The notes: generated from the letters alone by a model not told the origin. A DNA stretch of 64,000 bases from Coix lacryma-jobi var. lacryma-jobi (GCA_009763385.1 CM019825.1:120839631-120903630); one strand, 5' to 3'; counted from the stretch's first letter, positions 44,470 to 56,944 are shown. Made by a program: numbers and translations.

Positions 44470-45010
44470 ACTTAGATGATCACGTTTGGAGCAAAGGCGA
44501 AGAAAACAGTTTTTTGGGTGTTGGACCAGCCAGAGTCGGCTTAGTCGGATCCACAAACCGACTAAGTCAGTTTTGTCAACCTCCTCAAATGCAAGAATAG
44601 ACCTCACCATTGTGTACCTCTCATCGAGTTGATCGAAAAAACATTTATGGTTTGTCTCGTTTGGTGTTCGGATGAAGAAATAACAGTTTTTGGGAGTTCG
44701 GCAGATGAGGAACCGACTAAGTCGGTTCTAAAACCGACCAGGTCAGTTTGGTCAACTTTCTCAAATGAAGGATTGGTCTACACTATTGTGTTCCTCTCGT
44801 CGAGCTGATTAAAAAATATATGGTTTACCCCGTTTGGAATTCGGATGAATTAATTAGCATTTTTGGAAGGATTTCCTGTTCCATGTGCACTGAAACCGAC
44901 TGAGTCGGTTCTGGGACCGACTAAGTTGGTTTCGGTTTTGCCTGCTGATGGCCGCGCCGAGCCCGCAAGAACCGACTTAGCCGGTTTGGGAACCGGCTCA
45001 GCCGGTTTTG
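44470..45010. repeat. LTR-like DNA with ACCGACTAAGTCGGT palindromes
   Basis: Two imperfect direct repeats of about 190 bp (44470-44650 and 44680-44840) carry TTTGGTCAACTTTCTCAAAT-like blocks and pairs of ACCGACTAAGTCGGT. Further copies lie to 45010. This may be the U3 of a truncated LTR; the ends were not found. Confidence 0.5.
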
Positions 45011-45121
45011 ATTGTTCCAGTCTGAGTTGGACTCTTTTAATTCCATATTTTGATGGAATTTCGAGTAGAAAACTTGGAGATTGCGATCTGAGGATGTATC
45101 CTACTGGGATAAGATCACCTC

Positions 45122-45124
<3 letters not shown>

Positions 45125-45197
<73 letters not shown>
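45125..45197. repeat. (TA)n microsatellite, about 36 copies
   Basis: Uninterrupted TA dinucleotides. The YIYIYI reading frames seen across it are artefacts. Confidence 0.9.
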
Positions 45198-45202
<5 letters not shown>

Positions 45203-45321
45203 GATCACGGCCGATTGAAGGATCCAACCCTAAATCGTCAAAATACACTACTCAAGCCATATTTTCTCTACTTTCTCTCTACCTTGCTGTTCGTCACGCC
45301 CCTCGACGGGATTTGACGACA

Positions 45322-45326
45322 TTCTA
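45322..45326 (+). repeat. Target duplication of element C, left (TTCTA)
   Basis: TTCTA, repeated at 57748-57752. Confidence 0.88.
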
Positions 45327-46129
45327 TGATGAGGGACGGCCCGATCTTCTGAGAGGTAGCGATAGGTTCGATTGGTGGAGAACTCGACGTTGGCGATCCG
45401 GCTTCAAATCAGACACGATTCGAACCCTGCAACCGTTACACCACTGCTCCGTTGGTTATCAACCAAGCACAACTTGATTGACCTCGCCAAGAAGGCTAAT
45501 CCTGCAAGCGAATCGAAGAACACAAGCAAGAAGGTAAAGCACGCAATCTGAAATTGCAGATATGAATATCACGAATATATTAGAGGGGTTCAAGAACTCG
45601 GTTCCAAAGGACTAATCGACACAGTGGAGGAGATCAAGAACGGGGGCCCTGGATCACTGTAAAAGGATTTGTCACCACAGTTACAATGAACGATTCAGTT
45701 TCTCGGTGGAAAACTAAACTCAAAACAAAACCCAAGACCTAACGACGGCGGCGGTGGCTAAATATAGGGTTTAGGTCGTCGCCCCTGCTGGACGCGCCCC
45801 CTAGTGGGCTCTAAGACGATACACGGCCCAACGGACCAAAATACGGTGACGCAGCACCCTGGCAGATTCTGGACGCTGACTTGTTTCGACGATTCCCGTT
45901 GACTCCGGACATATTTTGACGTGATTCCAAAGTCATTGGTTAGCTTATCAAATTATCTTTCCAAGCATATCTGGTTCGTTGAAAACGGAGTTCGTATGCA
46001 TCCGGGGCATTGATTTTACTCGGGACTGCTCCTGAATTCCGAGGGTGACGTGAAAACTGAGTTGGAGTCGGATTGCAACTTGGGGAAGACCATGGCGTCG
46101 GTGAGTCCAACTTGGTGATGTCCTCATCA
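45327..46129 (-). repeat. 3' LTR of element C (803 bp)
   Basis: On the minus strand it starts TGATGAGGACATCACC at 46129 and ends CCCTCATCA at 45327. The end of the gag-protease frame runs into it. Confidence 0.9.
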
Positions 46130-47646
46130 TCCTCCCCTTCTTGAATTGGAGTCGTCCTCGACTCCATCTTGGCGATGTCCTCATCATTCCCTCCTTCTAG
46201 AATTGGAGTCGTCCGCGACTCCATGCCATCTCCAAGCTCCTGCAAAAGGTTAGTGACCGCACAATGCGAAATACAAGGTATAGCAGTATGGGTAGGGACA
46301 TTAGCATGGCGACAAAGCATAGTATAACAAGGAGCATCATTGTTATCACATAACTCATTAGTAGTAGAAGTTGTAGCAAGAAAAGCACATCCTTTTACCT
46401 TAATCTCATTATTTTTAGCAATGTCTGTTGGAGGTTTATTTTTGTTTTTAATCTCTTTAGCATGTTTGATAATATCGGTAGGAGACAAAGGCAGCAAAGT
46501 AATTTTCTTGTCCTTATGTGTGATTGTGTATGTATTAGTTCTACCATGGTGGATAGCATCATTATCAAATTCCCATGGACGACCTAACAAAATGGAACAA
46601 GCTTGCATAGGGACAACATCAAAATCAGCAGTATCATGATAAAAGCCTGTGAAAAAGCTAATGTGTGCTGATCTAGTTACCTTAGTCATACCATTAGTAT
46701 TGAACCATTGAAGTTTGTACGGATATGAATGTTGTCGTGTGGTCAAACCAAGCTTCTCAACCAAATCTGAACTCACCAAGTTGTTGCAACTCCCGCTATC
46801 AATGATGGTGAGAACACGACAACCCTGCACAATGAGATACATGTGGAACAAATTGTGGCATTGAATCTTCTTCTCTTCTTCTTCATGTCCCACACGTGTA
46901 CTCAACACACGCTGCACAAGAAGACTAGGATAGTCCGCGGCAGCAGCCACAGAATCAATGGTGATGGTCTCCTTGTCGTGATCGTCCTTGGTGGAATCTG
47001 CAGCAATGTTAGCAGCAAGAGCTAAATCATCTTCAACATCACTAGTACTTACATATCCATCCTCGGTAGCAATGAAAGCACGATGACTGGGGCAATCCTT
47101 CATGACATGTCCCATGCCTTTGCATCGGTGGCAAATGATTGTAGAGCTAGACGAGGAAGATCTAGTAGAAGCACCCGAAGTGGCACCTTTCTTGAATTGT
47201 GGAATCTGCACACTAGACAATTTACTTACCTCGGAAGGTGTAGACGGCTGTGGTGCAGCAGGAAACTTGGGCGTCTCCGGCTCGGAACGTCGCTGAAAAG
47301 TCCTCCCAGTGTTATACCCGAAAGGTTGGTGTTGTTTGCGTCCCTATACTTCTCGTTCAGCTTTAAGAGCAAGATGATATAATTGGCTGAACCTAGTCCA
47401 ATCTTTGTAATCAAGAATATCCTGGATATCACGATTTAAACCACCAAAGAATCTAGCACTAGCATCATCATCATCTTCATGTATACCACAACGTGCTAAA
47501 CCAATAAGCAATTCTTGATAATATGCCTCGACTCCTTTATCACCTTGTTTTAAAGTTTGCAGTTTCAAACATAGATCAGGTTGGTAATAAGGAGGAACAA
47601 AACGAGATTTCATGCGTTGCTTTAAAGTATTCCAAGTTTGAGGCAC
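45940..47646 (-). pseudogene. gag-protease of element C (main part)
   Basis: Minus-strand frame with a retrotransposon gag domain (TWNTLKQRMKSRFVPPYY ... LDYKDWTRFSQLYHLALKAE), a TAG at 47346-47344, then in the same frame a CCHC zinc knuckle CHRCKGMGHVMKDC and a retropepsin-like domain with TIIDSGSCNNLVSSDL and ACSILLGRPWEFD. The frame ends at 45940, inside the LTR. The start of gag lies at 56573-56406, on the far side of element D. The frame stays consistent if D and one AGTAG copy are ignored, so D inserted into an otherwise nearly intact frame. Gag would package RNA and the aspartic protease would process it. No polymerase is encoded. Confidence 0.85.
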
Positions 47647-47712
47647 AACAGCAGCATTATTAGCATTGCAAAGATCACTCCACCAGAATAAAGCAAAATT
47701 AGTAAACTCACT

Positions 47713-47717
47713 AGTAG
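47713..47717 (+). repeat. Target duplication of element D, left (AGTAG)
   Basis: AGTAG, repeated at 56406-56410. Confidence 0.9.
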
Positions 47718-48002
47718 TGTTAACACTGGATTTTGGTCAACATTACGAAGATGACAGGTGGACCCAACGAGCAATGAGAAGAGAATTCGGTAGACGGCCA
47801 AGCGATCGGTTATTCCATTCAGGAAATAATTATGGCAAGAGAAGCTGATCACGAGAATAATCGACCATGACCGTGACAGATTAAACGAATATTCAAGAAG
47901 CCAGAGGGGTCTGTTCTCATTGGCCAGGAATTGGATTTAGTGGCGTTGTGATGTGGCAAGCATGCAAAGAAGGCAATATATATAAAGCATGCACGTCTCG
48001 AC

Positions 48003-48149
48003 GTCCAGTTCTATATTTAGCCTAAACGAAAGGCTAGAAGACGGCGTGCATGTCCAGTTCTATATTTAGCATAAAGGAAAGGCTAGAAGGCGGCGTGCAT
48101 GTCCAGTTCTATATTTAGCATAAAGGAAAGGCTAGAAGACGACATGCAT
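48003..48149 (+). repeat. Three 49-bp tandem repeats in D LTR U3
   Basis: Units start at 48003, 48052 and 48101 (GTCCAGTTCTATATTTAGC ... GGCGTGCAT). The same array occurs in the 3' LTR from about 54961. Confidence 0.85.
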
Positions 48150-48372
48150 GTCTAGTGTGCGGAGATGGGCGTATGAGGCATTCGGCAAGTATCCATGCGG
48201 TCGGCTAGTTTCCAAGGATTCGGCAACTGCCCATGCGGTCGGCTATTCTGAGAAAAGGGAGTTTCCATTGAAACGATGGAAGCGGGAGCCGATCGAGCAA
48301 CAAATTGCGTCAATTAAGGCAATGAAGATTCCGAAAGGAGTTGAAGGCCAAGAATATTGTATTTTCCTTTAA
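48148..48372 (+). CDS. Small ORF inside D 5' LTR (74 codons), unknown
   Basis: Encodes MSSVRRWAYEAFGKYPCGRL and ends FPLKRWKREPIEQQ...EGQEYCIFL; the first codon in this frame is not a clear ATG context. The same 74-residue frame is present, unchanged, in the 3' LTR at 55106-55330. Since the LTRs are nearly identical this is weak evidence for selection. It lies upstream of the TATA box. No family recognised. Confidence 0.25.
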   Translation: MSSVRRWAYEAFGKYPCGRLVSKDSATAHAVGYSEKREFPLKRWKREPIEQQIASIKAMKIPKGVEGQEYCIFL

Positions 48373-48416
48373 TATTTCATAGTCGTGTCCTCTTAGGACT
48401 TGTATTGCGTCCGGGG

Positions 48417-48426
48417 TATAAATATA
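48417..48426 (+). promoter_or_regulatory. TATA box of element D LTR
   Basis: GGGGTATAAATATAAACCC, a strong TATA match, followed about 60 bp later by a CT-rich region. The equivalent in the 3' LTR is near 55375. Confidence 0.75.
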
Positions 48427-48576
48427 AACCCTTGACTATTGTAAAAACGTTCACAATCAATACAACCAACCCGGCCCCGTGCCGTCTTCGAGTCCAAGTC
48501 GTGTCGTCGTGTTCTTCGAGAGGGGCCATCGATCCGTCGACATCCGTAAGTTCCGGCAACCTTGTTATCATGTCTA

Positions 48577-48700
48577 GTATCGTGCGGCGGATTTAGATAT
48601 GGTGCAAGTAGTCTCGTACATTAAGCTTAGTATCGTGCGGCGGATTTAAGCTTGTGACGGGAGGTTTTTGCTTATGCCTTGTATCGTGCGGCGGATTGAG
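48577..48700 (+). repeat. GTATCGTGCGGCGGATT repeats in D LTR
   Basis: Three copies near 48577, 48630 and 48681, spaced about 51-53 bp. A diverged fourth lies near 48996. They lie after the TATA box, so they would be in the transcript leader. Confidence 0.8.
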
Positions 48701-49449
48701 TCATGAGTAAAAATAGTTATCGGCTCTGTTAGATTTGGCAATCTGATAGATTCATTAAGTTACCTTGTGTTATATGTTTTGTTACGTTTATTTCATCGTA
48801 ACACTTTTGCCCAATTCAGATACCGTTCGGTTCGGCTTTATCTTTTATAGATCTGCTTTGTTCTCTCACGTTTATTATTGTAAAGTCTTTTACGTAGTAG
48901 ATCTATTGTTCGTAATAGCCGATTGGATCGTATCTGGATTGCCACGTGGTGAGGGTTCATGCATGTTAAGTGTGTTTGATCTATGACAAGGCTAGGTGTC
49001 GTGCGGCAGGCGCAGGCTTTAGATTAGCTTAGTCATGCTTAGTTTGTATGTTCAATCTCCATGGATCCCAACTCGGTTGTACAATCGAGATTGGTTAAGT
49101 TTTAACTTATATCTAATACATCATGCAAGTACGATTCTCATGCAAACGTGTTCGGCAACCTGTTATTCACGTAGCTTTGTTCATATTGCCGAATAATCTT
49201 TTAAACCTGTTGGCAAATAGCTTTCATAGCTATATGTCGTCGTAAGTGGCTTCAGGGCCGTACATCTTGGAACTGTCTGGTCATACCCGGCACGTTCCAG
49301 CTTTGTATTTAACAGTTTATCTCCCTTGTTAGTTGCAAGGCAAACTGACTGGCACGCACCGGACTTCTGAGCACCCGGGCCACGTTTGAAGCCAGCTTCT
49401 TCGGCTTGCTGTGTGATTGGCACAGTGCGCCACTTTTGGTGCCAACACA

Positions 49450-49475
49450 CTTTTTGGCACGCCCGGTGGGACCGA
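49450..49475 (+). promoter_or_regulatory. Primer-site-like sequence of element D
   Basis: TTTTTGGCACGCCCGGTGGG lies just after the 5' LTR end. The matching tRNA was not identified. Confidence 0.5.
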
Positions 49476-52400
49476 ACGGTATTCACCCATGACAATAAGT
49501 ATTTGATCGGAAGTCAGATTCTCTCCAAATATTTATCACCTTCCAGATCAGATCATGATGGAGATGCCATTTAATTTTTTCGTCAACAAGGTCCAATAAG
49601 CCGATGAAACAAATAGGAGATGCAATCGGCTAATTGATTGCCACAAAATATTGTTGTACAGAACCTGCCTAACGATGTTCATCCAATCTTGACTAATAAT
49701 GCCTCAGGGACAGTACGTCAAGTCGGCCAATAAAACGGAATTGCAAGAATACTCATCAAGTCAGAATTGAAAGATCAAGGTATTTGGCCGATGTTACCGT
49801 ATATGTGCTCATCAAATTTTAATTATCAGGGCTATTGCAAACAAACAATCAAGAGTGAAGAAGATGGATTCAACTAGTCTGGGCAGTTTAGGATATTCTC
49901 ATATCTGGTCGATAGCTGATTATGTTTAATCGGCTAAATCAATAGTTCAGATTGGTGGGTTCAAGATCAAAATGAAAGCAGTGCACCATCGGCTAAATTT
50001 CACATGTACATCAATGTCAGGGAACATTAAGGTAATAGCCGATGGAACATTTTAAAATTGATTAGGTGACTTTCGATGCCTGGAGTTAGAATCCAGATGA
50101 ATTGATGCATGCGTAAAGGAAGAAAGCAAGAAAATTATAGAAGATGCATGCATGTACAAAGCATGCCATGATTAAGTAAGAAAATACGGCATCGGAAGCT
50201 CCTGTCTCATTAGATTTCAATCAGAATCCAAGAAAGAGGCACATTGGCTAGCTGCAGCACGGTCGTCAAGATGGAGAGCAATTTTCTTGCGAGCCAATTT
50301 GATGGCCGATATCATTATCAAATCAGATACAAGGCCAAGTCCGCCGCATGTCACTACACGCTACTGCTACAAGGATTCTGAGGTCCTAAGAGGAGAAGGC
50401 ATGTGCATGTTCTCTTAATGACTCTTTAGCTGAAGACATATAATTGGAGAGCTGTTACCTTAGTTTGTCGTCTTTGGCTGCTTGACTTTGCTGATTGGTT
50501 TATGGGAGAGCCAGTTCCTGTCAAAGATGTGTCAAAGTGTCCTGAAGGTTCACACGTAGTCGACACATGGTAGTTTTGGTATACTTCATTCAGCCGCTGC
50601 CACGACATTGCCGGAGACGCCAACAAGTCAAGTAGCATGGCAGAATTCCTAATCTCTAATCGATCAGACCCATGAACTACACCAACCGACCTGAAAGAAG
50701 CAAAGTGACCAAAACAGAGGTAGTGTATCATCGGCTAAACTTGACATGTACATCAGGTCACTCATCAGCTTAAAGTGGAAGATCAGACAAATAGCCGATG
50801 GAATATTTTGATATGAACCAGGTAGCCTTCAGTATGTGGAGCTAGAGTGGGAGCAGTTGCAGGATCTGTGATAGCCGATCATATGCGCAAAGATGACTGA
50901 CATGTGTAATATCGGCTCAGTATTCTCCACCAAGATGTCGTAAAGACACTGAGGAGAGGATTCAACAAGTAATTCAGGACATATACATGAAGCCGCATGG
51001 GTGCCAGTACACGAAATTGAGAAGACATAGCTGATGGCGGCATTGGAAAAAGAAATCGGCTATTTCCTAAAGCTGAATCGGCTATCCTAAAACTGAGTCG
51101 GTTGTTAGCCTTGAAGATCGAAACATTGCTTTATGTCTTTCTCTGACTAGTCGATCGCATATATGTGATATCTTCGGTTATTACTGCCCGATCATGTGCA
51201 GCAATCATGGCAATCTAAGTACTGCATATACAAGTCTGAAGTGTGCTGGTCAAGAAAGTGAAAGACGGACAAGCATACTTGGAAGGCCTAAAAGGTTGCT
51301 CATGCCATCAACTAAGGAAAGGTCCCCAAAACATTGCACACATCCAGGTGTTTTCTGTCAAGAATTGGAGCTATACGTGGTGAAGGCCATGGTGTAGTTC
51401 GGCGATCACCACTGAAAGTCACATAGTGTGCATGCCTATTTTGGTCGTATGGAGGAAGCATGCGAGCGAAGCATTGACCATCAGGAAAAGTTCTCCGTGG
51501 CAAAGACTTAAGCATGCAAGACTCGAGCAGTACATGTGCATTTGTATGTTCAGGGCCGATTCAGGAACCAGAGAATCGGCAAGCATGTATAGCATCATGT
51601 GCTGGATTGCCACCGTAATGTTGCAAGTTTCCAAACAACACGTTGGCACTAATGAGGGACAAAAGAGGTCAAAAGCTGATATTTCCATGGCTCAAAGATG
51701 GTTCTGTCGGCTAAGCAAGGATATGCTGAGGACAACGTGCATGACATGATGAGTATTGCCTTTGGCCGTTGGAAGCAGAGTCCAGTTTAATTATCTGAGG
51801 AAAAAGATGCTATTTGCCGGGAATACATATGAGAGACATATCACGTACGCACGTACACATGGCTCGGCAAGGTGATGTGTGTCTATACAGGGGTTCTGCT
51901 ACATAAAGCCGAAAGCAAGGAGGACATGTACATAAGTCATTAAAGTATTAGTGAGGCATGGTCAGAGTACCCGAATCGGCTATTTTCTTTTAACCGATAT
52001 CAACGCCAAATCACGGATCATGACGATTTGATAGCTAAAGATCCAAGAAGGAGATATTAATTGCACGTGGTGCGGAGTTGAATATGACATGGAGAGTATA
52101 AAATCCAAAAACTACAGGCGTCGAGATATTCAAGCCATGAGGCCGATGGTCGTGACAGAATCAATTTGAGTTTTCCTCCATCGGTCATTGGCTTGGAAAA
52201 TTCCAAATCGACTAAGAACCCTATCCTCAGACTGATGACATGCTTGTTTCCTCGTAAGCTGATGAGATATCACGGATCGGTTATTCAGGAGAAGATCAGA
52301 TACAGTAATCGGCTTAAGAACATTGTATGGCACGGAAGAGATCTGTGATTCTTCGCATCTATGACGCATGCATACCAGGTTTTTTACGTGAAGGAGAAGA

Positions 52401-54663
52401 TCAAAAGCTGCAGCCATTGTGCTCCACCACATTCAAGGAAGCAGAAACAGAGGCTCACGTGCTTGGTGTTCAAGGATATATACACATATATACACCAATA
52501 AAAGAAGAGCAGATAGCATGCATGCGCAAGATATTAGTCTTGGAAATATTCGTGCACGTACGACCAATGAACGTTCGTATTTGGCCATGCCTTTTGTTTC
52601 GGATAGTATATATGAGAGGAGTTCATGTACAGAAGTGGAGTTCAAGCTCAGGATTATTCACATCCGAACTGCAAGCAGCAGGTGTAATTAAGCGGCAAAC
52701 TACAAGTAAGATGTGCATCCTCAGGAAACACGAAGAAAAGGGAGATACATAACCGCAGGAGGCACATATGCATGCAAGTTGTTGTTGTTGGACGTGGCAG
52801 TCGGACGTCTGATCATGGTGACACAAAGGAAACATATCAAGAGAAGCTTCATTGATTCCAAGATATTCTGCGAAAGCCGGTTGTTCCAGGCAATCTGGTT
52901 TGGCTCACTCTTCGCCATCACCACCAGTCCTAATTCCCTACATCAAGGACAAGGGTATGTTCGAAGATTGATGCAGATAGCCAACGCCACGCATGGAAAG
53001 GTGTACCGGCTAAAGGCTATTATCAGTATGCATCAGCAGGAATTAATGTACGCTTACAGGAGAAGACAAGTGGCAATGGGGGAAGAAGAATGAATATCAT
53101 GCAGAAGAAATCATTGATATCAAATTTCAATCAGCCCAAATCTCATATTGCAACGGCCGATTTCAAGGTAATGAATCACCAGCATCTTCTTCGGCTCAGA
53201 ATAAAGGGGCGCGTATGCGGATGAGGAGCCAATGGCGAGGAAAACCCTTGAAGAAAACATGCTCAGTAGTTCAAGCTTCTGCATAAGCTATGGCTCGGGG
53301 GGCCTGGATTCGCCATACATGTACGTTGAGCGACGTCGGGTGATTCATCACAATGAGAACAAGACGGCTTCCGTTGGCTTCTTTATCTTCAACGTTGGTT
53401 TGCAAAATTCTATCTCCACTTCTTCAGCAGTTTTAATTTTTGAATTGAAATATCCATGTTACTGCTGGAACTAAAATCTCGAGAACAATTCCACCCTGCG
53501 TATGTGATATAAGTGTTTTGGTTTATCCACTTGTTGAAATGATAAATAGATGCTTTGTTTTATGTTTCACCTGTGTCTGGTTTATAGCTTTGATTTCTTT
53601 AAGATTTGGGTCTAATGGTTATTATATTTATCTTGAAGTCTTTGAAATTTGTGGGTTGCATAGAATTTAAACTTTTTCTGAAAGTAGTTGCGGGATATGA
53701 ATAGAGGTAGAATTTGCTATGACATTATTCTGAGAGATACTTGAAATTCGGAGATTTAATGAAATAATAAAATTTACTTAATGTCATATTGAGCACTGTC
53801 AAATCATCGTGACTACTAGTTGAGATTACAATCATATTCTCAAGATCAAGATTCACGTACACGTTATAAACTAATAAGTATTTTGCATGTGCATTCTCTC
53901 TTTGATTAAAAATATGAGGCTATTCTATAAATCTCAGAAATAAAAACGACGGACACGTGTCCGCCAGAACTGAGAAAGAAAAAAAAGGGGGGGTTCAAGT
54001 GACCGCCGAAATAAAAATATGAAAAAGAAAAAAGGTCAAGTGACCGCCAAATAAAATAAAAGATGGCCGAAGGCCCAGTAGCCTCATAATTTTAAAAAGT
54101 AGGGAGAATGACATATGCAAAAGGAAAAGTAATAAAAATATTCACTTGCACTTCTTGATCTAGGTTTATGGCTTGTATCTCCTTATGGTCGAAACTTTGA
54201 CTTTGCAATATTATGTGATACGATTTTATATAAAGATAATGATAAAACTCCGGATGAAAAGTGATCAAGGGATAAAAGATAAGCATTTCTGTAGCTATTC
54301 TGTTTTGCAATCGCTTGAAGATTCAGTGAGATCTAAAAGCCCCATAATTAAAGAGACGGATGGATGAGTAAGGTACCGTTTTATTCAAGTTTAAAAGAAA
54401 TCTTGGTTATGAAATATGATACTTTTGAGGTGTAGTCGGCATTGCAGCGTCTTCTGATCAATAAAATGGAAGAACTATAATGTTTATGCACATATGCATT
54501 TGTAACTAATTTGTTTCCACATGTATCGGAGAATTATTGTTTTACAGGCAAAATTGTGGAAACATGGTGAGAAAATGTTATTGCTATCAGTGGATTTCTT
54601 GGCTTATTGAAGAAGACCAACAGAGATCAAATAGTTCGAAGCATCACAATTCATACTCCGAAC
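49476..54663 (+). other. Interior of element D, non-coding, rich in TCGGCTA/TAGCCGA
   Basis: All frames are broken into short pieces and none has a retroelement domain. The heptamer TCGGCTA or its complement TAGCCGA, and near variants, occurs repeatedly, most densely at 49580-51100. A 100-bp block at 49985-50090 is repeated, diverged, at 50725-50850. From 53400 to 54660 the DNA is AT-rich. Confidence 0.7.
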
Positions 54664-54675
54664 TAGGGGGGCCTG
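54664..54675 (+). promoter_or_regulatory. Polypurine tract of element D
   Basis: TAGGGGGGCCTG directly before the 3' LTR. It is short and ends with pyrimidines, so it is a weak match. Confidence 0.5.
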
Positions 54676-56405
54676 TGTTAACACTAGATTTTGGTCAACA
54701 TTAAGAAGATGACAGGTGGACCCAACGAGCAATGAGAAGAGAATTCGGTAGACGACCAAGCGATCGGTTATTCCATTCAGGAAATAATTATGGCAAGAGA
54801 AGCCGATCACGAGAATAATCGACCATGACCGTGACAGATTAAACGAATATTCAAGAAGCCAGAGGGGTCTGTTCTCATTGGCCAGGAATTGGATTTAGTG
54901 GCGTTGTGATGTGGCAAGCATGCAAAGAAGGCAATATATATGAAGCATGCACGTCTCGACGTCCAGTTCTATATTTAGCCTAAAGGAAAGGCTAGAAGAC
55001 GGCGTGCATGTCCAGTTCTATATTTAGCATAAAGGAAAGGCTAGAAGGCGGCGTGCATGTCCAGTTCTATATTTAGCATAAAGGAAAGGCTAGAAGACGA
55101 CATGCATGTCTAGTGTGCGGAGATGGGCGTATGAGGCATTCGGCAAGTATCCATGTGGTCGGCTAGTTTCCAAGGATTCGGCCACTGCCCATGCGGTCGG
55201 CTATTCTGAGAAAAGGGAGTTTCCATTGAAACGATGGAAGCGGGAGCCGATCGAGCAACAAATTGCGTCAATTAAGGCAATGAAGATTCCGAAAGGAGTT
55301 GAAGGCCAAGAATATTGTATTTTCCTTTAATATTTCATAGTCGTGTCCTCTTAGGACTTGTATTGCGTCCGGGGTATAAATATAAACCCTTGACTATTGT
55401 AAAAACGTTCACAATCAATACAACCAACCCGGCCCCGTGCCGTCTTCGAGTCCAAGTCGTGTCGTCGTGTTCTTCGAGAGGGGCCATCGATCCGTCGACC
55501 TCCGTAAGTTCCGGCAACCTTGTTATCATGTCTAGTATCGTGCGGCGGATTTAGATATGGTGCAAGTAGTCTCGTACATTAAGCTTAGTATCGTGCGGCG
55601 GATTTAAGCTTGTGATGGGAGGTTTTTGCTTATGCCTTGTATCGTGCGGCGGATTGAGTCATGAGTAAAAATAGTTATCGGCTCTGTTAGATTTGGCAAT
55701 CTGATAGATTCATTAAGTTACCTTGTGTTATATGTTTTGTTACGTTTATTTCATCGTAACACTTTTGCCCAATTCAGATACCGTTCGGTTCGGCTTTATC
55801 TTTTATAGATCTGCTTTGTTCTCTCACGTTTATTATTGTAAAGTCTTTTACGTAGTAGATCTATTGTTCGTAATAGCCGATTGGATCGTATCTGGATTGC
55901 CACGTGGTGAGGGTTCATGCATGTTAAGTGTGTTTGATCTATGACAAGGCTAGGTGTCGTGCGGCAGGCGCAGGCTTTAGATTAGCTTAGTCATGCTTAG
56001 TTTGTATGTTCAATCTCCATGGATCCCAACTCGGTTGTACAATCGAGATTGGTTAAGTTTTAACTTATATCTAATACGTCATGCAAGTACGATTCTCATG
56101 CAAACGTGTTCGGCAACCTGTTATTCACGTAGCTTTGTTCATATTGCCGAATAATCTTTTAAACCTGTTGGCAGATAGCTTTCATAGCTATATGTCGTCG
56201 TAAGTGGCTTCAGGGCCGTACATCTTGGAACTGTCTGGTCATACCCGGCACGTTCCAGCTTTGTATTTAACAGTTTATCTCCCTTGTTAGTTGCAGGGCA
56301 AACTGACTGGCACGCACCGGACTTCTGAGCACCCGGGCCACGTTTGAAGCCAGCTTCTTCGGCTTGCTGTGTGATTGGCACAGTGCGCCACTTTTGGTGC
56401 CAACA
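54676..56405 (+). repeat. 3' LTR of element D (1,730 bp)
   Basis: Matches 47718-49447 in length and sequence. First substitutions seen are CTAGA for CTGGA and ATTAAG for ATTACG near the start. Confidence 0.92.
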
Positions 56406-56573
56406 AGTAGCAAGTCTAACTCTATGCTCAGCAGGAACATTATAAGAATCAAATTTTTGTTGAACAGCAAGTTCCCAATCTAAATATGTCTCTGGATCCA
56501 TATCACCAGTAAAGGAAGGTAGGCTAAATTTAATTTTAGCAAAAGGCTCATTATTATTATTATTACCTCCCAT
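56406..56573 (-). pseudogene. gag N-terminus of element C (separated by D)
   Basis: ATG at 56573 begins MGGNNNNNEPFAKIKFSLPS and continues FTGDMDPETYLDWELAVQQ to HRVRLAT at 56406, where D is inserted. The sequence is a typical grass Gypsy gag start. It reads in frame with 47712 on the minus strand after D and one target duplication. Confidence 0.85.
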
Positions 56574-56930
56574 ACCGCGACGATTGAAGTTGAGGCGGCG
56601 ACGAGGAATGACACAAGGCGGCTAGCGGGGCAAGTCGAGTAATGTGGTGGCTTCGACTTGTTGTTTAGGAACGGTGGATGGGATAGCAGCGGAAACAAAA
56701 AAACAGCAACGGGCACGTTGAACTACGACGACGAACACGACCTAAACCAGCAACAAGACTCGACCACGGACACAAACTCAACAAAGTGAATCTGAAACGA
56801 AATTGCAAAGGCACAAAAGGCGATAGGACAGCGGAAATTGAAATATTTTTTTAGGCTTTTTGTGGACTCTAGGTAATGAACAGATATGAATCTAAGGCAA
56901 ACGAGATTATACCTCGCGGGAAACCTGAAA
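56574..56930 (-). other. Leader region of element C
   Basis: Between the primer site and the gag start. No ORF of note. Confidence 0.6.
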
Positions 56931-56944
56931 TATCCGATACCAAT
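56931..56944 (-). promoter_or_regulatory. Primer binding site of element C
   Basis: The minus strand reads ATTGGTATCGGATA immediately after the LTR end, tRNA-Met type. Confidence 0.75.

Larger units (their letters stand above)
47718..49447 (+). repeat. 5' LTR of element D (1,730 bp)
   Basis: Starts TGTTAACACTGGATTTTGG and ends CACTTTTGGTGCCAACA. It matches 54676-56405 with only scattered substitutions seen by eye. It contains 49-bp tandem repeats, a TATA box and three GTATCGTGCGGCGGATT copies. Confidence 0.92.
47718..56405 (+). mobile_element. Non-coding LTR element D (LARD-like, 8,688 bp)
   Basis: Two LTRs of exactly 1,730 bp, a primer-site-like sequence, a 5.2 kb interior without gag, protease, RT, RNase H or integrase, and a purine tract before the 3' LTR. 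AGTAG target duplications flank it. This is the pattern of a large retrotransposon derivative moved by proteins of another element. The matching LTR lengths suggest a fairly recent insertion. Orientation is inferred from the TATA box, primer site and purine tract. Confidence 0.85.

Noticed and set aside
44850..45477. Frames with YIYIYI repeats
   Set aside because: Translation of the (TA)n tract.
52327..53093. Frames of 126-141 codons in the D interior
   Set aside because: No similarity to retroelement domains, overlapping in several frames.
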